This document shows positions 41,993-50,583 of a DNA stretch of 64,000 nt, piece by piece. The DNA comes from Streptomyces sp. TG1A-8 (lineage in GTDB: Bacteria > Actinomycetota > Actinomycetes > Streptomycetales > Streptomycetaceae): positions 6,448,001 to 6,512,000 of the forward strand of contig NZ_JASTLB010000001.1 in NCBI RefSeq assembly GCF_030499535.1, given 5' to 3'. Both the position numbers and the translations under genes were made by a program. The notes under the pieces are model-generated. The model searched no databases, was not told the origin of the DNA, and was given only the letters and a program-made list of their open reading frames with translations. How positions within the stretch are numbered: position 1 is the first letter of the stretch; every line of letters begins with the position of its first letter.

Positions 41993-42988
41993 ATGACGAC
42001 GCACAGGGACACGGTGCACCACGCGGAGCAGGGACGGCGGGCGGCGGAGCCGGCCGGGGGCGTGGAGGTGCGGCCGGTGGCCGGGCACATCGGTGCCGAG
42101 ATCACCGGGATCGACCTCGCCGAACCGCTCGACGACGCCACGGCCGGCCTGGTGCGGGAGGCGGTGCTGCGCTGGAAGGTGGTGTTCTTCCGCGGACAGC
42201 GCCTCGACCACGCCGGACACGTGGCCTTCGCCCGCCGCTTCGGCCGACCGGTGGTCCCCGGCCGGCGCGGCAGCGCCTCACCGGCCGGCTTCCCCGAGGT
42301 GGAGACCACCGCCGACCGGCTGGAACTGGGCGGACGCTTCGGCATGGAGCACCAGGAGTGGCTGCGCCGCCGCCGGCACAGCCTGCTGCGCGGCTGGCAC
42401 TGCGACCACGGCGCCCGCCTCGATCCCCCGGCCGCGACCATCCTGCGCGCCGAGACCGTCCCGCCGTACGGCGGCGACACCACGTGGTCCAACCTGGCCG
42501 CCGCCTACGCCGGACTCTCCGCGCCGGTACGCGCCTTCGCCGACGGGCTGCGCGCCGAGCACCGGCTCGGGGTCGGCTACCAGCCGCGGCCCGGCGACGA
42601 CGCCTACGTCCGCCACCTGCTGGAGCACCAGGTCGCCTCGGAGCATCCGCTGGTGCGCGTGCACCCGGAGACGGGGGAGCGGGTGCTGTTCGTCAACGGC
42701 TACTACGTGGAGCAGATCGCCGGCGTCTCCCGCCCCGAGAGCGCCGCGCTGCTGGAGATGCTGCTGGAGCAGGCGGTCCGGCCGGAGTACACGGTCCGCT
42801 TCCGCTGGGAGCCCGGGAGCGTCGCCTTCTGGGACAACCGGGCCACCATCCACCTGGCCCCCGGCGACAACGTCCATCCGGGCCACGAGCGGATCATGCA
42901 CCGGGTGATGCTGGCGGGCGACGTGCCGGTGGGGGTGGACGGAAGGCCGTCGACACCGGTCACCGGCACGGAGGCCGGCCGCTGGTGA
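41993..42988 (+). CDS. TauD/TfdA family Fe(II)/2-oxoglutarate dioxygenase
   Basis: 331 residues. The iron ligands are His136 and Asp138 in GWHCDHG and distal His287 in RATIHLAPGD; the oxoglutarate-binding Arg is probably Arg304 in MHRVML. VEVRPVAGHIGAEITGIDL at the N-terminus is the standard TauD start. The family includes taurine dioxygenase and alkylsulfatases. No sulfur transport or sulfonate gene is next to it, so the substrate is open. GGAG lies six bases before the ATG. It may form a convergent functional pair with the LLM flavoenzyme. Confidence 0.9.
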   Translation: MTTHRDTVHHAEQGRRAAEPAGGVEVRPVAGHIGAEITGIDLAEPLDDATAGLVREAVLRWKVVFFRGQRLDHAGHVAFARRFGRPVVPGRRGSASPAGFPEVETTADRLELGGRFGMEHQEWLRRRRHSLLRGWHCDHGARLDPPAATILRAETVPPYGGDTTWSNLAAAYAGLSAPVRAFADGLRAEHRLGVGYQPRPGDDAYVRHLLEHQVASEHPLVRVHPETGERVLFVNGYYVEQIAGVSRPESAALLEMLLEQAVRPEYTVRFRWEPGSVAFWDNRATIHLAPGDNVHPGHERIMHRVMLAGDVPVGVDGRPSTPVTGTEAGRW

Positions 42989-42990
42989 GC

Positions 42991-43004
42991 CGCGGCCGGC
43001 CGCG
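42991..43004. terminator. GGCCGG-rich palindromic spacer between convergent genes
   Basis: CGCGGCCGGCCGCG is a perfect 14-base palindrome right after the TauD stop, followed by further GGCCGGCC copies to about 43060. It probably folds into a terminator for the convergent TauD and LLM genes. Confidence 0.35.
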
Positions 43005-43049
43005 GGCCGGCCGCCGGGAACCCGTGGGCGCGGGCCGGCCGCCGGCGGG

Positions 43050-44087
43050 TCAGGCGGCCGGCCGCCAGCCCAGCGCGGGCCCCAGCCTCGTCGCCATGTC
43101 CGTGAGGATCTGCACGTAGTCCTCGTGCGCGAAGCTGAACGGCAGGGCGAAGGCGACCTCGTCGACCTCGCGGAACGCGGCGTGGGCGTGCAGCCGTTCG
43201 GCCAGTTCGGCGGAGGTGCCGACCAGGTCCGGTGCGAACAGCAGCCGGGCCGGGCCCTGCGGGGAGGTCGTGCGCCGCAGCCGCTGGGCGGCGTACGCCT
43301 CGTACCGGGCGCGCTGTTCGGGGCTCGCGGAGTCGGTGGGGATCACCACGAGGCCCTGGGAGACCCGGGCGGCGTCCCCGTCGGGGTGGTGGGCGCGGAA
43401 GGCGCGGATGTGGGACAGCTGGATCGCGGCGAAGTCCGGTGCCCCGTCCGCACCGTCGGCGCCCTCGGCCTTGACGACGCTGCTGGTCAGGAAGTGCATG
43501 CCGTGCTCGCCCGCCCGGCGCGCCGAGCCGAGGCTGCCGCCGCCGTACCACAGCCGCCGGCCGAGCCCCGGTGAGTGCGGCTGGACCAGGTCCGAGAACA
43601 CCTCGATCCCCTCCACCCCGCTGAAGTCCGTGGCGGGCTCGCCCCGCACGAACCCCAGCAGCCGGCGCACCCGTGCGAAGCCGAAGTCCTCGGCGTCGGC
43701 GGTGTCCGGGTACAGCGCCCCCCTGACCCGCTCGTAGTGCATCGGCGGCCCCGCACTGACCCCCGGGTTCAGCCGGCCGCCGGAGAGGACGTCCACGGTC
43801 GCCAGGTCCTCGGCCAGCCGCAGCGGATTCTCCCAGCCGAGCGGGATCACCGCGGTGCCCAGCGCGATGCGCCGGGTGCGCTGCGAGGCCGCCGCCAGCA
43901 CCGCGACCGGGGACGAGATGCCGTACTGCAGGTGCCGGTGGCGGACCCAGGCGCTGTCGAATCCCAGGTGCTCACCCAGCTCGATGATCCGCAGCGTGGA
44001 CTCGTGGCCCCGGCCGGGGTCCGCCGCGTCGAACAGCCCGATGGTGAGGAAGCCCAGCTTGCGCAGCGGGCGGGGGGTGGACGGCAC
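43050..44087 (-). CDS. LLM class flavin-dependent oxidoreductase
   Basis: 345 residues, luciferase-like fold using FMN or F420. LGFLTIGLFDAADPGRGHESTLRIIELGEH at the start, then GISSPVAVLAAASQRTRRIALGTAVIPLGWENPLRLAEDLATVDVLSGGR, the typical LLM core, and a Gly-rich YGGGSLGSARRAGEHG. GTG start with GGAGGAGACC. The group includes alkanesulfonate and long-chain monooxygenases; with the convergent TauD-type gene a sulfur- or C-oxidation role is possible but unproven. Confidence 0.88.
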   Translation of the reverse strand: MPSTPRPLRKLGFLTIGLFDAADPGRGHESTLRIIELGEHLGFDSAWVRHRHLQYGISSPVAVLAAASQRTRRIALGTAVIPLGWENPLRLAEDLATVDVLSGGRLNPGVSAGPPMHYERVRGALYPDTADAEDFGFARVRRLLGFVRGEPATDFSGVEGIEVFSDLVQPHSPGLGRRLWYGGGSLGSARRAGEHGMHFLTSSVVKAEGADGADGAPDFAAIQLSHIRAFRAHHPDGDAARVSQGLVVIPTDSASPEQRARYEAYAAQRLRRTTSPQGPARLLFAPDLVGTSAELAERLHAHAAFREVDEVAFALPFSFAHEDYVQILTDMATRLGPALGWRPAA

Positions 44088-44330
44088 GGTCTCCTCCAGC
44101 GGTCGCCTGTCGTGCTGCCCCGATTCTGGCAGGCGAGTGTGACAGCCGTGTGATCACTCCGGTGGCCGGCCCGGCGGTCCCGGGGGCGGGGCGGCCGGCG
44201 CGGCGCCCGCCCCGCCCCGCCCCGCCCCGCCCGTAGGGAAAACCCTCGATCGGCCCCGACGGAATGACATGCCCCGGTCAAGGCCGTCCTTCTCCCGGCG
44301 CACACAGGCCCTCCCCGCACGGTTCACGGT

Positions 44331-44567
44331 CCCGTCGACACCGCGGAGACCACCACCGGCTCCCAGTACGACAAGCTGACGGTGACCGCCGGTTCGAAGC
44401 CCCTGGCGACCTGCTCGAACCTCAACGCGGCCTCCGGCTACACCCAGAAGTCCTTCGACCTGTCCCCGCTGGCGGGTTCGACGGTCACGCTGGAGTTCAA
44501 CGGCGTGGAGGACTCCTCGCTGCAGACCGGCTTCGTCGTGGACGACACCGCCCTGGCGACAGGCTGA
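44331..44567 (+). pseudogene. C-terminal tail fragment of a secreted peptidase-type protein
   Basis: About 78 residues homologous to the C-terminal beta domain that follows secreted streptomycete proteases: [18 protein letters not shown], then YSNL-like [22 protein letters not shown] and a [17 protein letters not shown] ending. Upstream there is no catalytic domain, signal peptide, start codon or ribosome site, only low-complexity GC-rich sequence. The left edge is approximate. It looks like the remnant of a gene lost by deletion. Confidence 0.65.
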
Positions 44568-44583
44568 TCCCCGTCCCGCACAC

Positions 44584-44627
44584 CACGTGGTCCCGCACGC
44601 GGACACCTCCGCGTGCGGGACCACGTG
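44584..44627. terminator. Perfect 20-base stem terminator
   Basis: CACGTGGTCCCGCACGCGGA (44584-44603) pairs without mismatch with 44608-44627 across the four-base loop CACC. It lies between the peptidase remnant and the convergent GH64 gene. One of the strongest hairpins in the window and probably terminates both directions. Confidence 0.7.
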
Positions 44628-44648
44628 CGTCACGTGCGTCACGTGCGT
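44622..44648. repeat. Three tandem copies of a 9-base unit
   Basis: CACGTGCGT is repeated exactly three times (44622, 44631, 44640). The first copy forms the end of the hairpin arm and the last abuts the stop codon of the GH64 gene, so the expansion moved the stem away from that gene's end. Confidence 0.6.
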
Positions 44649-45847
44649 CAGCTCAGCGGATCCAGCGTCAGGTACGCCTGCTGCGGGTTGCCGTCGTTGA
44701 CCAGCGCCTCCTGGTGGCCGACGTCGTCGAAGGCGAAGGCGTACGCCTTGCCGTCGGCCATCTGCGCGTGGACGTTGCGCGCGTACTGGTTGGTCACCGC
44801 GTCCTTGTAGAAGTCCGCCGACGTCGAGTCCGGCTGGTTGGGGTTGCTCAGCAGCGTGGAGCGGTTGAAACCGGCGCACAGCGTGCGGGAGATGGGCCCG
44901 CGCACGGCGTCGTTCGGTGCGTCCAGCAGCTTGTGGCAGCCGAAGATGCTGGAGGCGTCCGGCTTCTGGAAGCTCGTGACCACCGCGCCGGAGGAGTTGG
45001 TGAAGTTCATGACGTTGCCCGAGACCCGGCCGTAGTACTTGGTGTTCGGCTGGTCGGCGAACGGTGTGACCGTCAGGGTGGTCGTCGTGTACTTCTGCCA
45101 CACCCGGTTGACGTAGTCGTCCATCACGTTGGCCGGCAGGGCGCCGGTCTCCACGCCGTACAGCGGGGACAGGGCACGCAGCACGGTGCCGTCGGAGCGG
45201 GTCTGGATCAGACCGGACCAGCCGCCCGACTGGGCGCGCAGCGCGTTGAAGAAGCCCGTGTAGCCGCCGGACTTCAGGTGCCCGGTGGTGCTCACGCTGC
45301 CGTCGGGCCGCTGCACGCCGACCGCGTACGGCGCCGAGAACATGTCCACCTGGGTGCTGTTGAGCCACAGACCGGCGTCGTTGAGCGTGTACTCCGACCA
45401 GTTGAACAGGATGTTCCGGTTCGGGTCGGAGGGGTTCTGCACGGCCGGCTGGACCAGTCCGCCGGTGGTGAGCCGGAAGTCGAGCTTCTGGCCGTAGGAG
45501 AAGTAGATCCGGCCGGAGAACTTCGGGATCCGGATCGTCTTCGACTGCCCGGAGGCCGGTCCGGCGATGGACGCGTCGGGCGCGGGGGTCGGCGGGTTGC
45601 CGCCCGCCGGCCAGGCGTGGAAGGCGCCGTCCGCGTCGGCCCAGCCCTGTCGCCCGGTGGACAGTTGCGTGCCGAGGTCGTAGACGTACACCGGGTCGCT
45701 GCGGCCCGAGCTGTTGGTGATCCTCAGGGGGATGGTGTCCGGCACCGCGGCACTGGCGCGTTCCGGTACGCCGAGCGCCAGGAGGCCGCCGACCAGGGCC
45801 GCCGCGGCGGCCAGGGGCAGCGCGGGGCGCGTGAGTCTGTGCAGCAC
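44648..45847 (-). CDS. Secreted GH64 beta-1,3-glucanase
   Basis: 399 residues from GTG 45847, preceded by GGAGGTGGAGA; an ATG at 45889 is less well placed. Signal peptide: LHRLTRPALPLAAAAALVGGLL with cleavage near ASA-A. The mature protein starts VPDTIPLRITNSSGRSDPVYVYDLGTQL and contains FNWSEYTLNDAGLWLNSTQVDMFSAPYAVGV, features of the laminaripentaose-producing GH64 family. It degrades fungal-type beta-1,3-glucan outside the cell. A LacI-type operator overlaps its promoter. No CBM is attached. Confidence 0.92.
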   Translation of the reverse strand: MLHRLTRPALPLAAAAALVGGLLALGVPERASAAVPDTIPLRITNSSGRSDPVYVYDLGTQLSTGRQGWADADGAFHAWPAGGNPPTPAPDASIAGPASGQSKTIRIPKFSGRIYFSYGQKLDFRLTTGGLVQPAVQNPSDPNRNILFNWSEYTLNDAGLWLNSTQVDMFSAPYAVGVQRPDGSVSTTGHLKSGGYTGFFNALRAQSGGWSGLIQTRSDGTVLRALSPLYGVETGALPANVMDDYVNRVWQKYTTTTLTVTPFADQPNTKYYGRVSGNVMNFTNSSGAVVTSFQKPDASSIFGCHKLLDAPNDAVRGPISRTLCAGFNRSTLLSNPNQPDSTSADFYKDAVTNQYARNVHAQMADGKAYAFAFDDVGHQEALVNDGNPQQAYLTLDPLS

Positions 45848-45899
45848 TCTCCACCTCCGTGTGGGGGATCGGGGTCGTACGGAGTGCATCCGTACCTCT

Positions 45900-45913
45900 T
45901 GAGAGCGCTCTCA
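45900..45913. promoter_or_regulatory. LacI/CebR-type operator
   Basis: TGAGAGCGCTCTCA is a perfect 14-base palindrome and differs by two symmetric bases from the Streptomyces CebR box TGGGAGCGCTCCCA. It lies immediately downstream of the -10 of the GH64 promoter, where a bound repressor would block initiation. No LacI-family gene is in this window. Confidence 0.75.
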
Positions 45914-45942
45914 GATTGCTGCTGGAGCCGCGTCCATGTCAA
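45913..45942 (-). promoter_or_regulatory. Promoter of the GH64 gene
   Basis: On the minus strand, -35 TTGACA (45942-45937) and -10 CAATCT (45918-45913) are 18 bases apart. The operator palindrome starts at the last base of the -10. The leader to the GTG at 45847 is about 60 bases. Confidence 0.6.
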
Positions 45943-45995
45943 TGACTCGAACGCAACACATCGGCGCCCGCCGCGCGGCGGGCGCCGATGTGTCC

Positions 45996-46751
45996 TCAGA
46001 AGGTGCGGTTGAGCAGATCGAGCAGTGCCGACCAGTGCCGTTCGTCGGCCGCGCGGTCATAGGCGGTGGTGTCCGCCTGGGTGTAGCCGTGGTGGGCGCC
46101 GGCGTAGACCTCGCAGGTGTGCCGCACCCCGGCTGCGGTGAGCGCCTCCTCCAGCCGCCGGATCTGCTCCTCGGGCAGGGAACGGTCCTGGTCGGCGTGG
46201 CCGAAGTACAGCTCCGCGGTGATGTGCCGGGCGCCCAGGTGCGGGCTGTCCGGCGCGTCCGTCGCCAGCCCGCCGCCGTGGAAGCCGGCGGCGGCCGCGA
46301 CCCGGTCGGCGTGGGTGGCCGCCGTGCGCAGGGCCAGCCGGGCGCCCATGCAGTAGCCGACCAGCGCCACGGGGCCGTCGGCGACCAGCGGACTGCCGGC
46401 CAGCCAGCCCAGGTAGGCGTCCGCGTCCCGCCCGGCCTGCTCCGGCGTCACCGACGACACCAGCGGGCCGAGCCGCTCCCAGACCGCCGGGGCGGCGGAG
46501 GGGTCGATGAACTCCGGCAACTCCACCACCGGGGCCCGGCCCTCGCGGTAGAACACGTTGGGCACCAGGACCGTGTACCCGGCGCCGGCGAGCCGGTCCG
46601 CCATCGCCCTCAGGTGCGGGCGCAGGCCGTAGGCGTCCTGGTAGAGCAGGACGCCCGGGCGCGGTGCGCCGTCGGCGGGGTGGGCGACGTAGGCGTCGGC
46701 GACGCCGTCCCCGGTCCGGATGTCGACGGCTGTTCCCTGTACGGCGGTCAT
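45996..46751 (-). CDS. Dienelactone hydrolase family protein
   Basis: 251-residue alpha/beta hydrolase. Nucleophile Cys134 in GYCMGARLAL and catalytic His221 in GAHHGYT fit the dienelactone hydrolase type, which uses Cys instead of Ser. RPGVLLYQDAYGLRPHLRAMADRLA is the usual oxyanion-side region. GGAGGCTCC lies before the ATG. Such enzymes open dienelactones in chlorocatechol breakdown, but most streptomycete members have unknown substrates. Confidence 0.88.
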   Translation of the reverse strand: MTAVQGTAVDIRTGDGVADAYVAHPADGAPRPGVLLYQDAYGLRPHLRAMADRLAGAGYTVLVPNVFYREGRAPVVELPEFIDPSAAPAVWERLGPLVSSVTPEQAGRDADAYLGWLAGSPLVADGPVALVGYCMGARLALRTAATHADRVAAAAGFHGGGLATDAPDSPHLGARHITAELYFGHADQDRSLPEEQIRRLEEALTAAGVRHTCEVYAGAHHGYTQADTTAYDRAADERHWSALLDLLNRTF

Positions 46752-46859
46752 GGTGGAGCCTCCTGAGGAATCAGGCGGGAGGCGGATGCCTTCCGGTGGT
46801 GCGTGCGCACCTTCATGCTGCCACGCAAGATCCACCCGGCCGCGGCCGGTCTCCCGCCG

Positions 46860-47481
46860 TCACTCGAACCGCGCCGGGTCCCCGGCGCCGCGGCGCACGA
46901 TCTCCGCCTCGCCGCCGGAGAAGTCGACGACCGTGGTCGGCTCGGTGCCGCAGTCCCCGGAGTCGACCACCGCGTCCACCGCGTGGTTCGAGCCGGTCCT
47001 TGATCTCCCAGCCCTGGGTCATCGGCTCCTCCTCGTCCGGCAGCAGCAGCGTGCTGGACAGCAGCGGCTCGCCCAGCTCGGCCAGCAGCGCCTGGGCGAC
47101 CAGGTGGTCGGGGATGCGCACGCCCACGGTCTTCTTCCGGGGGTGCAGCAGCTTGCGCGGCACCTCGCGGGTGGCCGGCAGGATGAAGGTGTAACTGCCG
47201 GGCGTCGAGGACTTCACCGCCCGGAACACGTCGTTGTCGACGCGGACGAACTGGCCGAGCTGCGCGAAGTCCCGGCACATCAGCGTGAAGTGGTGCCGGT
47301 CGTCGAGTCGCCGGATCGACCGGATCCGGTCCATGCCGTCCCGGCTGCCCAGCCGGCAGCCCAGCGCGTAACAGGAGTCGGTGGGGTATGCGATGAGGGC
47401 CCCCGACCGCACCGCGTCGGCGACCTGGGCGATGCTGCGCGGCTGCGGGTTCTCGGGGTGCACGTCGAAGTACTTCGCCAT
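46860..47481 (-). pseudogene. YciO/Sua5-type threonylcarbamoyl-AMP synthase with frameshift
   Basis: From ATG 47481 the frame reads a complete YrdC-type domain (LIAYPTDSCYALGCRLGSRDG, FTLMCRDFAQLGQFV, PGSYTFILPATREVP, KKTVGVRIPDH) up to GWEIKDRL. There one extra base (T doubled at 46987-46988 on the plus strand) shifts the frame. In the other frame the normal ending HAVDAVVDSGDCGTEPTTVV then DFSGGEAEIVRRG follows to a stop at 46860. Total 622 bases, one over 206 codons plus stop. Only the C-terminal 42 residues are affected, so a partly active long form or a sequence error is possible. Confidence 0.8.
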
Positions 47482-48337
47482 CCGCCGAGCTTATGCCGTC
47501 ACCGCGCGCCGCACGCGCGGCCCCCTCGTCCCGCGGGCCGTGGCCGCGCGGCCGGGGCCGGGGGACGCGACGCCCTTCTCCGGAACCGTGCCGGGCCGGC
47601 TCGGGACCGCCGCCGTGGAGGGGCGGCGGCGCGTCCGTGAACGGCCCGCACGCCTCCGCCGTGGTCACCGGCGCACCCCGCCCGCCGGACGCGGTCCTCC
47701 CGTGACCGGCGCGTGTCCCGGCACGGCCGCGGACACCGGGTGGGACGCGGTCGGCGCCCTCCCCGGAACCGGGGGGTGTACCGCGCCGAATCCGGGGCAG
47801 TCGACCGTCGAGCCACTCGGAGCCTCCCCCCGCTCCGGGTCGCGGCGCCTCCGCCGGCGGTCCCACCCCCCCCGGGCCGCCGGCGGAGCCGTGTCCGCCG
47901 ACCCTCGGGCAGCGCGGTCCGGGTCGGGTAACGCCCCCCTGCGTATGCCGAGGTCAACGCGACGACGAGGAGACAGCCGACGTGGCCGGCCGAGCCGACG
48001 AGGGCCCCCGCACCGCCCAGCGGTGCGCCGACTGGGCGGAACAACTGCTCGACCAGTCGGCGCCCCGCCGACCGCGACCCGCGCCGGGTCGTCGCCTGGC
48101 TGGGCCGGGCCGTCGGCGCTGCGGTCCGCCCGGAGCGCGGGCCCGGCGGACCGAGGACGTGGCCGGGCGGGACGACCCTCGTGACCGCCTCGCCGGACAG
48201 CGCGCCGGGCTCCCGGCCGCGGTGGCCGGCGCCGGTGCCGAGGAGGACGGCGAGCGCCGTCCGCGCCGACGGCAGGCAGGCGGTCGGCCACTCGCGGCCC
48301 GGCAGCGAGCCGGTGCGGTCGCCCGGCGGGACCGCGG
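47482..48337. other. 850-base stretch without a clear gene
   Basis: No reading on either strand looks like a known protein. The best hint is GTG 47982 with GAGGAG upstream: AGRADEGPRTAQRCADWAEQ then LLDQS, after which a plausible continuation (DRDPRRVVAWLGRAVGAAV) is found one frame away past the CCCC run at 48061-48066. The rest is Arg/Pro-rich. It may be the ruin of a small gene. I see no repeats or mobile-element ends. Confidence 0.4.
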
Positions 48338-49444
48338 TCAGCCGAGCGGCGGTGCCGCGGTCAGCACCAGCATCGTGGCGTCGTCGCGGACCTCGTACCG
48401 GTGCCGCAGGAGGTCCGCCCACACCGCGCCGGGCAGTGCGGCGGGCGCGGTGCGGGCGAGGGCGGCCAGCCGCTCGGGCAGCGGGTAGAACGCGCCCGAG
48501 GCGTCCCGCGCCTCCCAGACCCCGTCCGACGCCAGCAGCAGCCGGTCGCGCGGACCCAGCGCCACCGTGACCTCCTTCGGCGGTCCGGCGCCGGCCAGCC
48601 CGATCCCCAGCGGCGGACCCGCCGCCACCCCCACCTCCCGGGCGTGCCCCCCGCGCAGCAGCACGGGCGGCGGATGACCGCAGGCCACCAGCCGCACCGT
48701 CCGCGCGTCGGTGGAGAACTCCAGCAGCACCGCCGTGGCGAACAGTTCCGCGTGCCGGACCCCGGAGGAGTCCACCTCCAGCCTGCGGTCCATCCGGGCC
48801 GCGACCGACCCCAGGTCCGGCTGGTCCAGCACGGCCTCCCGGAACGCGCCCAGCAGCGCCACCACCGTCGTGAGCGCCGCCAGCCCGTGCCCCTGCACGT
48901 CCCCGACCACCGCCCGTACGCCGTACGGTCCGCCGCGCACGTCGAGGAAGTCGCCGCCCACCAGCGTCCCGTGCTGCGCGGCCCGGCTGAAGCCCGCGCA
49001 CGCGACCCGCCCGACGCGCCGCGGCAACGGCGGCATCACGGCCCGCTGCACGGCCTCGCCGATCGCGCGCTCCGTGTCCAGCTGGGCATCCCGGTGGCTG
49101 CGCACGAACGACACGAACACGCTCAGCAGGGCGATGAACGCGACGGTGAGCAGATCGGTGTCGCCGGGCCGGTTCACGTGCGTGGCCGGCACGTTCAGCA
49201 CCACGACCACCGCGCCCCCGAGGACGGCGGTCGCCCAGGGCCCGTACGACAGGACCGCGAGCGGCGGGATCGCGCCGAGCAGGAAACCGAGGTCGTGCGC
49301 GTCGGCGGTGGCGAGCGTCGCCCCGGTCACCACCGCGAGCAGCAGTACCGGCAGCACCCGGACCCAGCGCGGCGGCGGCGCGCCCCGCAGCCAGCCGCGC
49401 TCATCCCGGTCCCGCCGCGACGACCAGCCGCGCACCGATCCCAC
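48338..49444 (-). CDS. Membrane-bound SpoIIE-type PP2C phosphatase
   Basis: 368 residues. Three or more membrane helices in the first 120 residues (VLPVLLLAVVTGATLATA, LGFLLGAIPPLAVLSYGPWA, LLTVAFIALLSVFVSFV), then a linker helix and the phosphatase domain with GTLVGGDFLDVR, VVGDVQGHGLAALTTV and LLLASDGVWEARD, metal-binding Asp residues included. Such enzymes dephosphorylate anti-anti-sigma proteins and so release sigma factors. With the HATPase proteins in this window it could belong to the SigB-type network, partner unknown. Confidence 0.88.
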   Translation of the reverse strand: MGSVRGWSSRRDRDERGWLRGAPPPRWVRVLPVLLLAVVTGATLATADAHDLGFLLGAIPPLAVLSYGPWATAVLGGAVVVVLNVPATHVNRPGDTDLLTVAFIALLSVFVSFVRSHRDAQLDTERAIGEAVQRAVMPPLPRRVGRVACAGFSRAAQHGTLVGGDFLDVRGGPYGVRAVVGDVQGHGLAALTTVVALLGAFREAVLDQPDLGSVAARMDRRLEVDSSGVRHAELFATAVLLEFSTDARTVRLVACGHPPPVLLRGGHAREVGVAAGPPLGIGLAGAGPPKEVTVALGPRDRLLLASDGVWEARDASGAFYPLPERLAALARTAPAALPGAVWADLLRHRYEVRDDATMLVLTAAPPLG

Positions 49445-49585
49445 ACCCCCACGCTACGCCGCCACCCGGCCACGGGCCCGTTCCGCGCACCCGGCCGGGG
49501 CCGGGGGAAAAGCCGTGGCCGCCCGCCCGGCCGCCCGGTTAGCGTGTGACGGCACGCCCGAGACGGACGGAAGGAGGCGAGCGCC

Positions 49586-49642
49586 GTGTCCACAGTCATC
49601 CAGCGCTCCCTTCCCGCCGTCGCCCGGGTGTGCCACGTCTGA
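49586..49642 (+). CDS. Putative 18-residue leader peptide
   Basis: GTG with a strong AAGGAGGCGAG just upstream, encoding STVIQRSLPAVARVCHV and a TGA, 44 bases before the start of the acetyltransferase gene. Very short peptides with one cysteine close to the stop (here VCHV) occur in Streptomyces in front of genes for sulfur or amino-acid metabolism, where stalling on cysteine codons can regulate the next gene. Ribosome-site quality and position support it; expression is unproven. Confidence 0.45.
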   Translation: MSTVIQRSLPAVARVCHV

Positions 49643-49686
49643 GCCCGACCGGGAGCGCTCCACGCAGCACGCACCCCGGAGGAACC

Positions 49687-50583
49687 GTGACCGCTTCGGT
49701 CGTCCGCACGCTCGGCGCGAGCAGTGCGCACCTTTTCGACACCCTTCCCGACCCGCTGGGCTTCCACGAGACGCACCGGCTGACCCGCCACCGCCCCGAC
49801 TGGAAGCGCGTCGCCCTGCGCGACGGACGCGTCGTGGCCCGCGCCGCCTGGTGGGGCGGGCCCAAGGACACCCGTCCGCTCCTGATCGACTGGTTCGACG
49901 TGGCCGAGGGCGAGGAGGAGGCGGGCGCCGACCTCCTGCGCACCGCGCCCTGGCCGGCGGCGGAACTGGAGATCGACGTGCCCGCCGCCCGGCGCGGCAC
50001 CCCCGCCGTGCGGGCGGCCGTCGCCACCCGCGCCGAAGCGGCCCGCAGGGCCGGCTACGCCCCCCTGGTCGAACGCTTCCTGTACCGCTGGACCCCGGAC
50101 CGGGGCCTGCCCGCGCGTCCCGGACGCCTCGTCTTCCGCACCGAGGCGGACGACGGGGTGTTCTTCGACGCCCTGCGCCGCATCCACTCCGTCACCCTGG
50201 ACGCCCACGCCCGCCGCGCCGTCGCCCTGGGCGGGGCGGACCGGGCCGCGCAGGAGGGACTCGACTTCCTCCGGTGGCTGCCCTCACCGCGCGCGTGGTG
50301 GCAGGTCGCCCGCACGCCCGGGGGCGCGACGGCCGGCATCCACATCCCCGCGCACAACCCGTCCGGCCCCTGCGTCGCCTTCATCGGCGTCCTGCCCGAG
50401 CACCGCGGCCACGGCTACGCCTACGACCTGCTCGCCGAGTGCACCCACTTCCTCGCCGAACGCGGCGCGCCGGCCATCGGCGGGGCCACCGACCAGGGCA
50501 ACTTCCCGATGGCCGCGCACTTCGCCGAGGCCGGGTACCCCGTCGTGCGGGAACGCCTCGTCTATGCGGTGACGCCCGGCTGA
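49687..50583 (+). CDS. GNAT family N-acetyltransferase
   Basis: 298 residues with GGAGGAA just before GTG 49687. The C-terminal half has the acetyl-CoA motif FIGVLPEHRGHGYAYDLLAECTHFLAERG (A motif R/Q-x-x-G-x-G/A), and GATDQGNFPMAAHFAEAGYPVVRERLVY is the usual B motif end. The N-terminal half is a degenerate second GNAT fold. Acceptor substrate unknown. It overlaps the end of the convergent oxidoreductase gene by 22 bases and is preceded by a possible regulatory leader peptide. Confidence 0.85.
   Translation: MTASVVRTLGASSAHLFDTLPDPLGFHETHRLTRHRPDWKRVALRDGRVVARAAWWGGPKDTRPLLIDWFDVAEGEEEAGADLLRTAPWPAAELEIDVPAARRGTPAVRAAVATRAEAARRAGYAPLVERFLYRWTPDRGLPARPGRLVFRTEADDGVFFDALRRIHSVTLDAHARRAVALGGADRAAQEGLDFLRWLPSPRAWWQVARTPGGATAGIHIPAHNPSGPCVAFIGVLPEHRGHGYAYDLLAECTHFLAERGAPAIGGATDQGNFPMAAHFAEAGYPVVRERLVYAVTPG

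Noticed and set aside
44202..44233. CCCGC tandem run considered as a functional repeat
   Set aside because: Simple low-complexity sequence expected at this GC content, with no symmetric or conserved context visible.
46980..47000. GGTTCGA-type strings (also near 44391 and 54641) as tRNA T-loops
   Set aside because: All lie in coding or pseudogene sequence, with no acceptor stem, anticodon loop or CCA-proximal pairing around them.
47926..47932. GGGTAAC as a stress promoter before the possible gene at 47982
   Set aside because: No matching -35 at the required distance.
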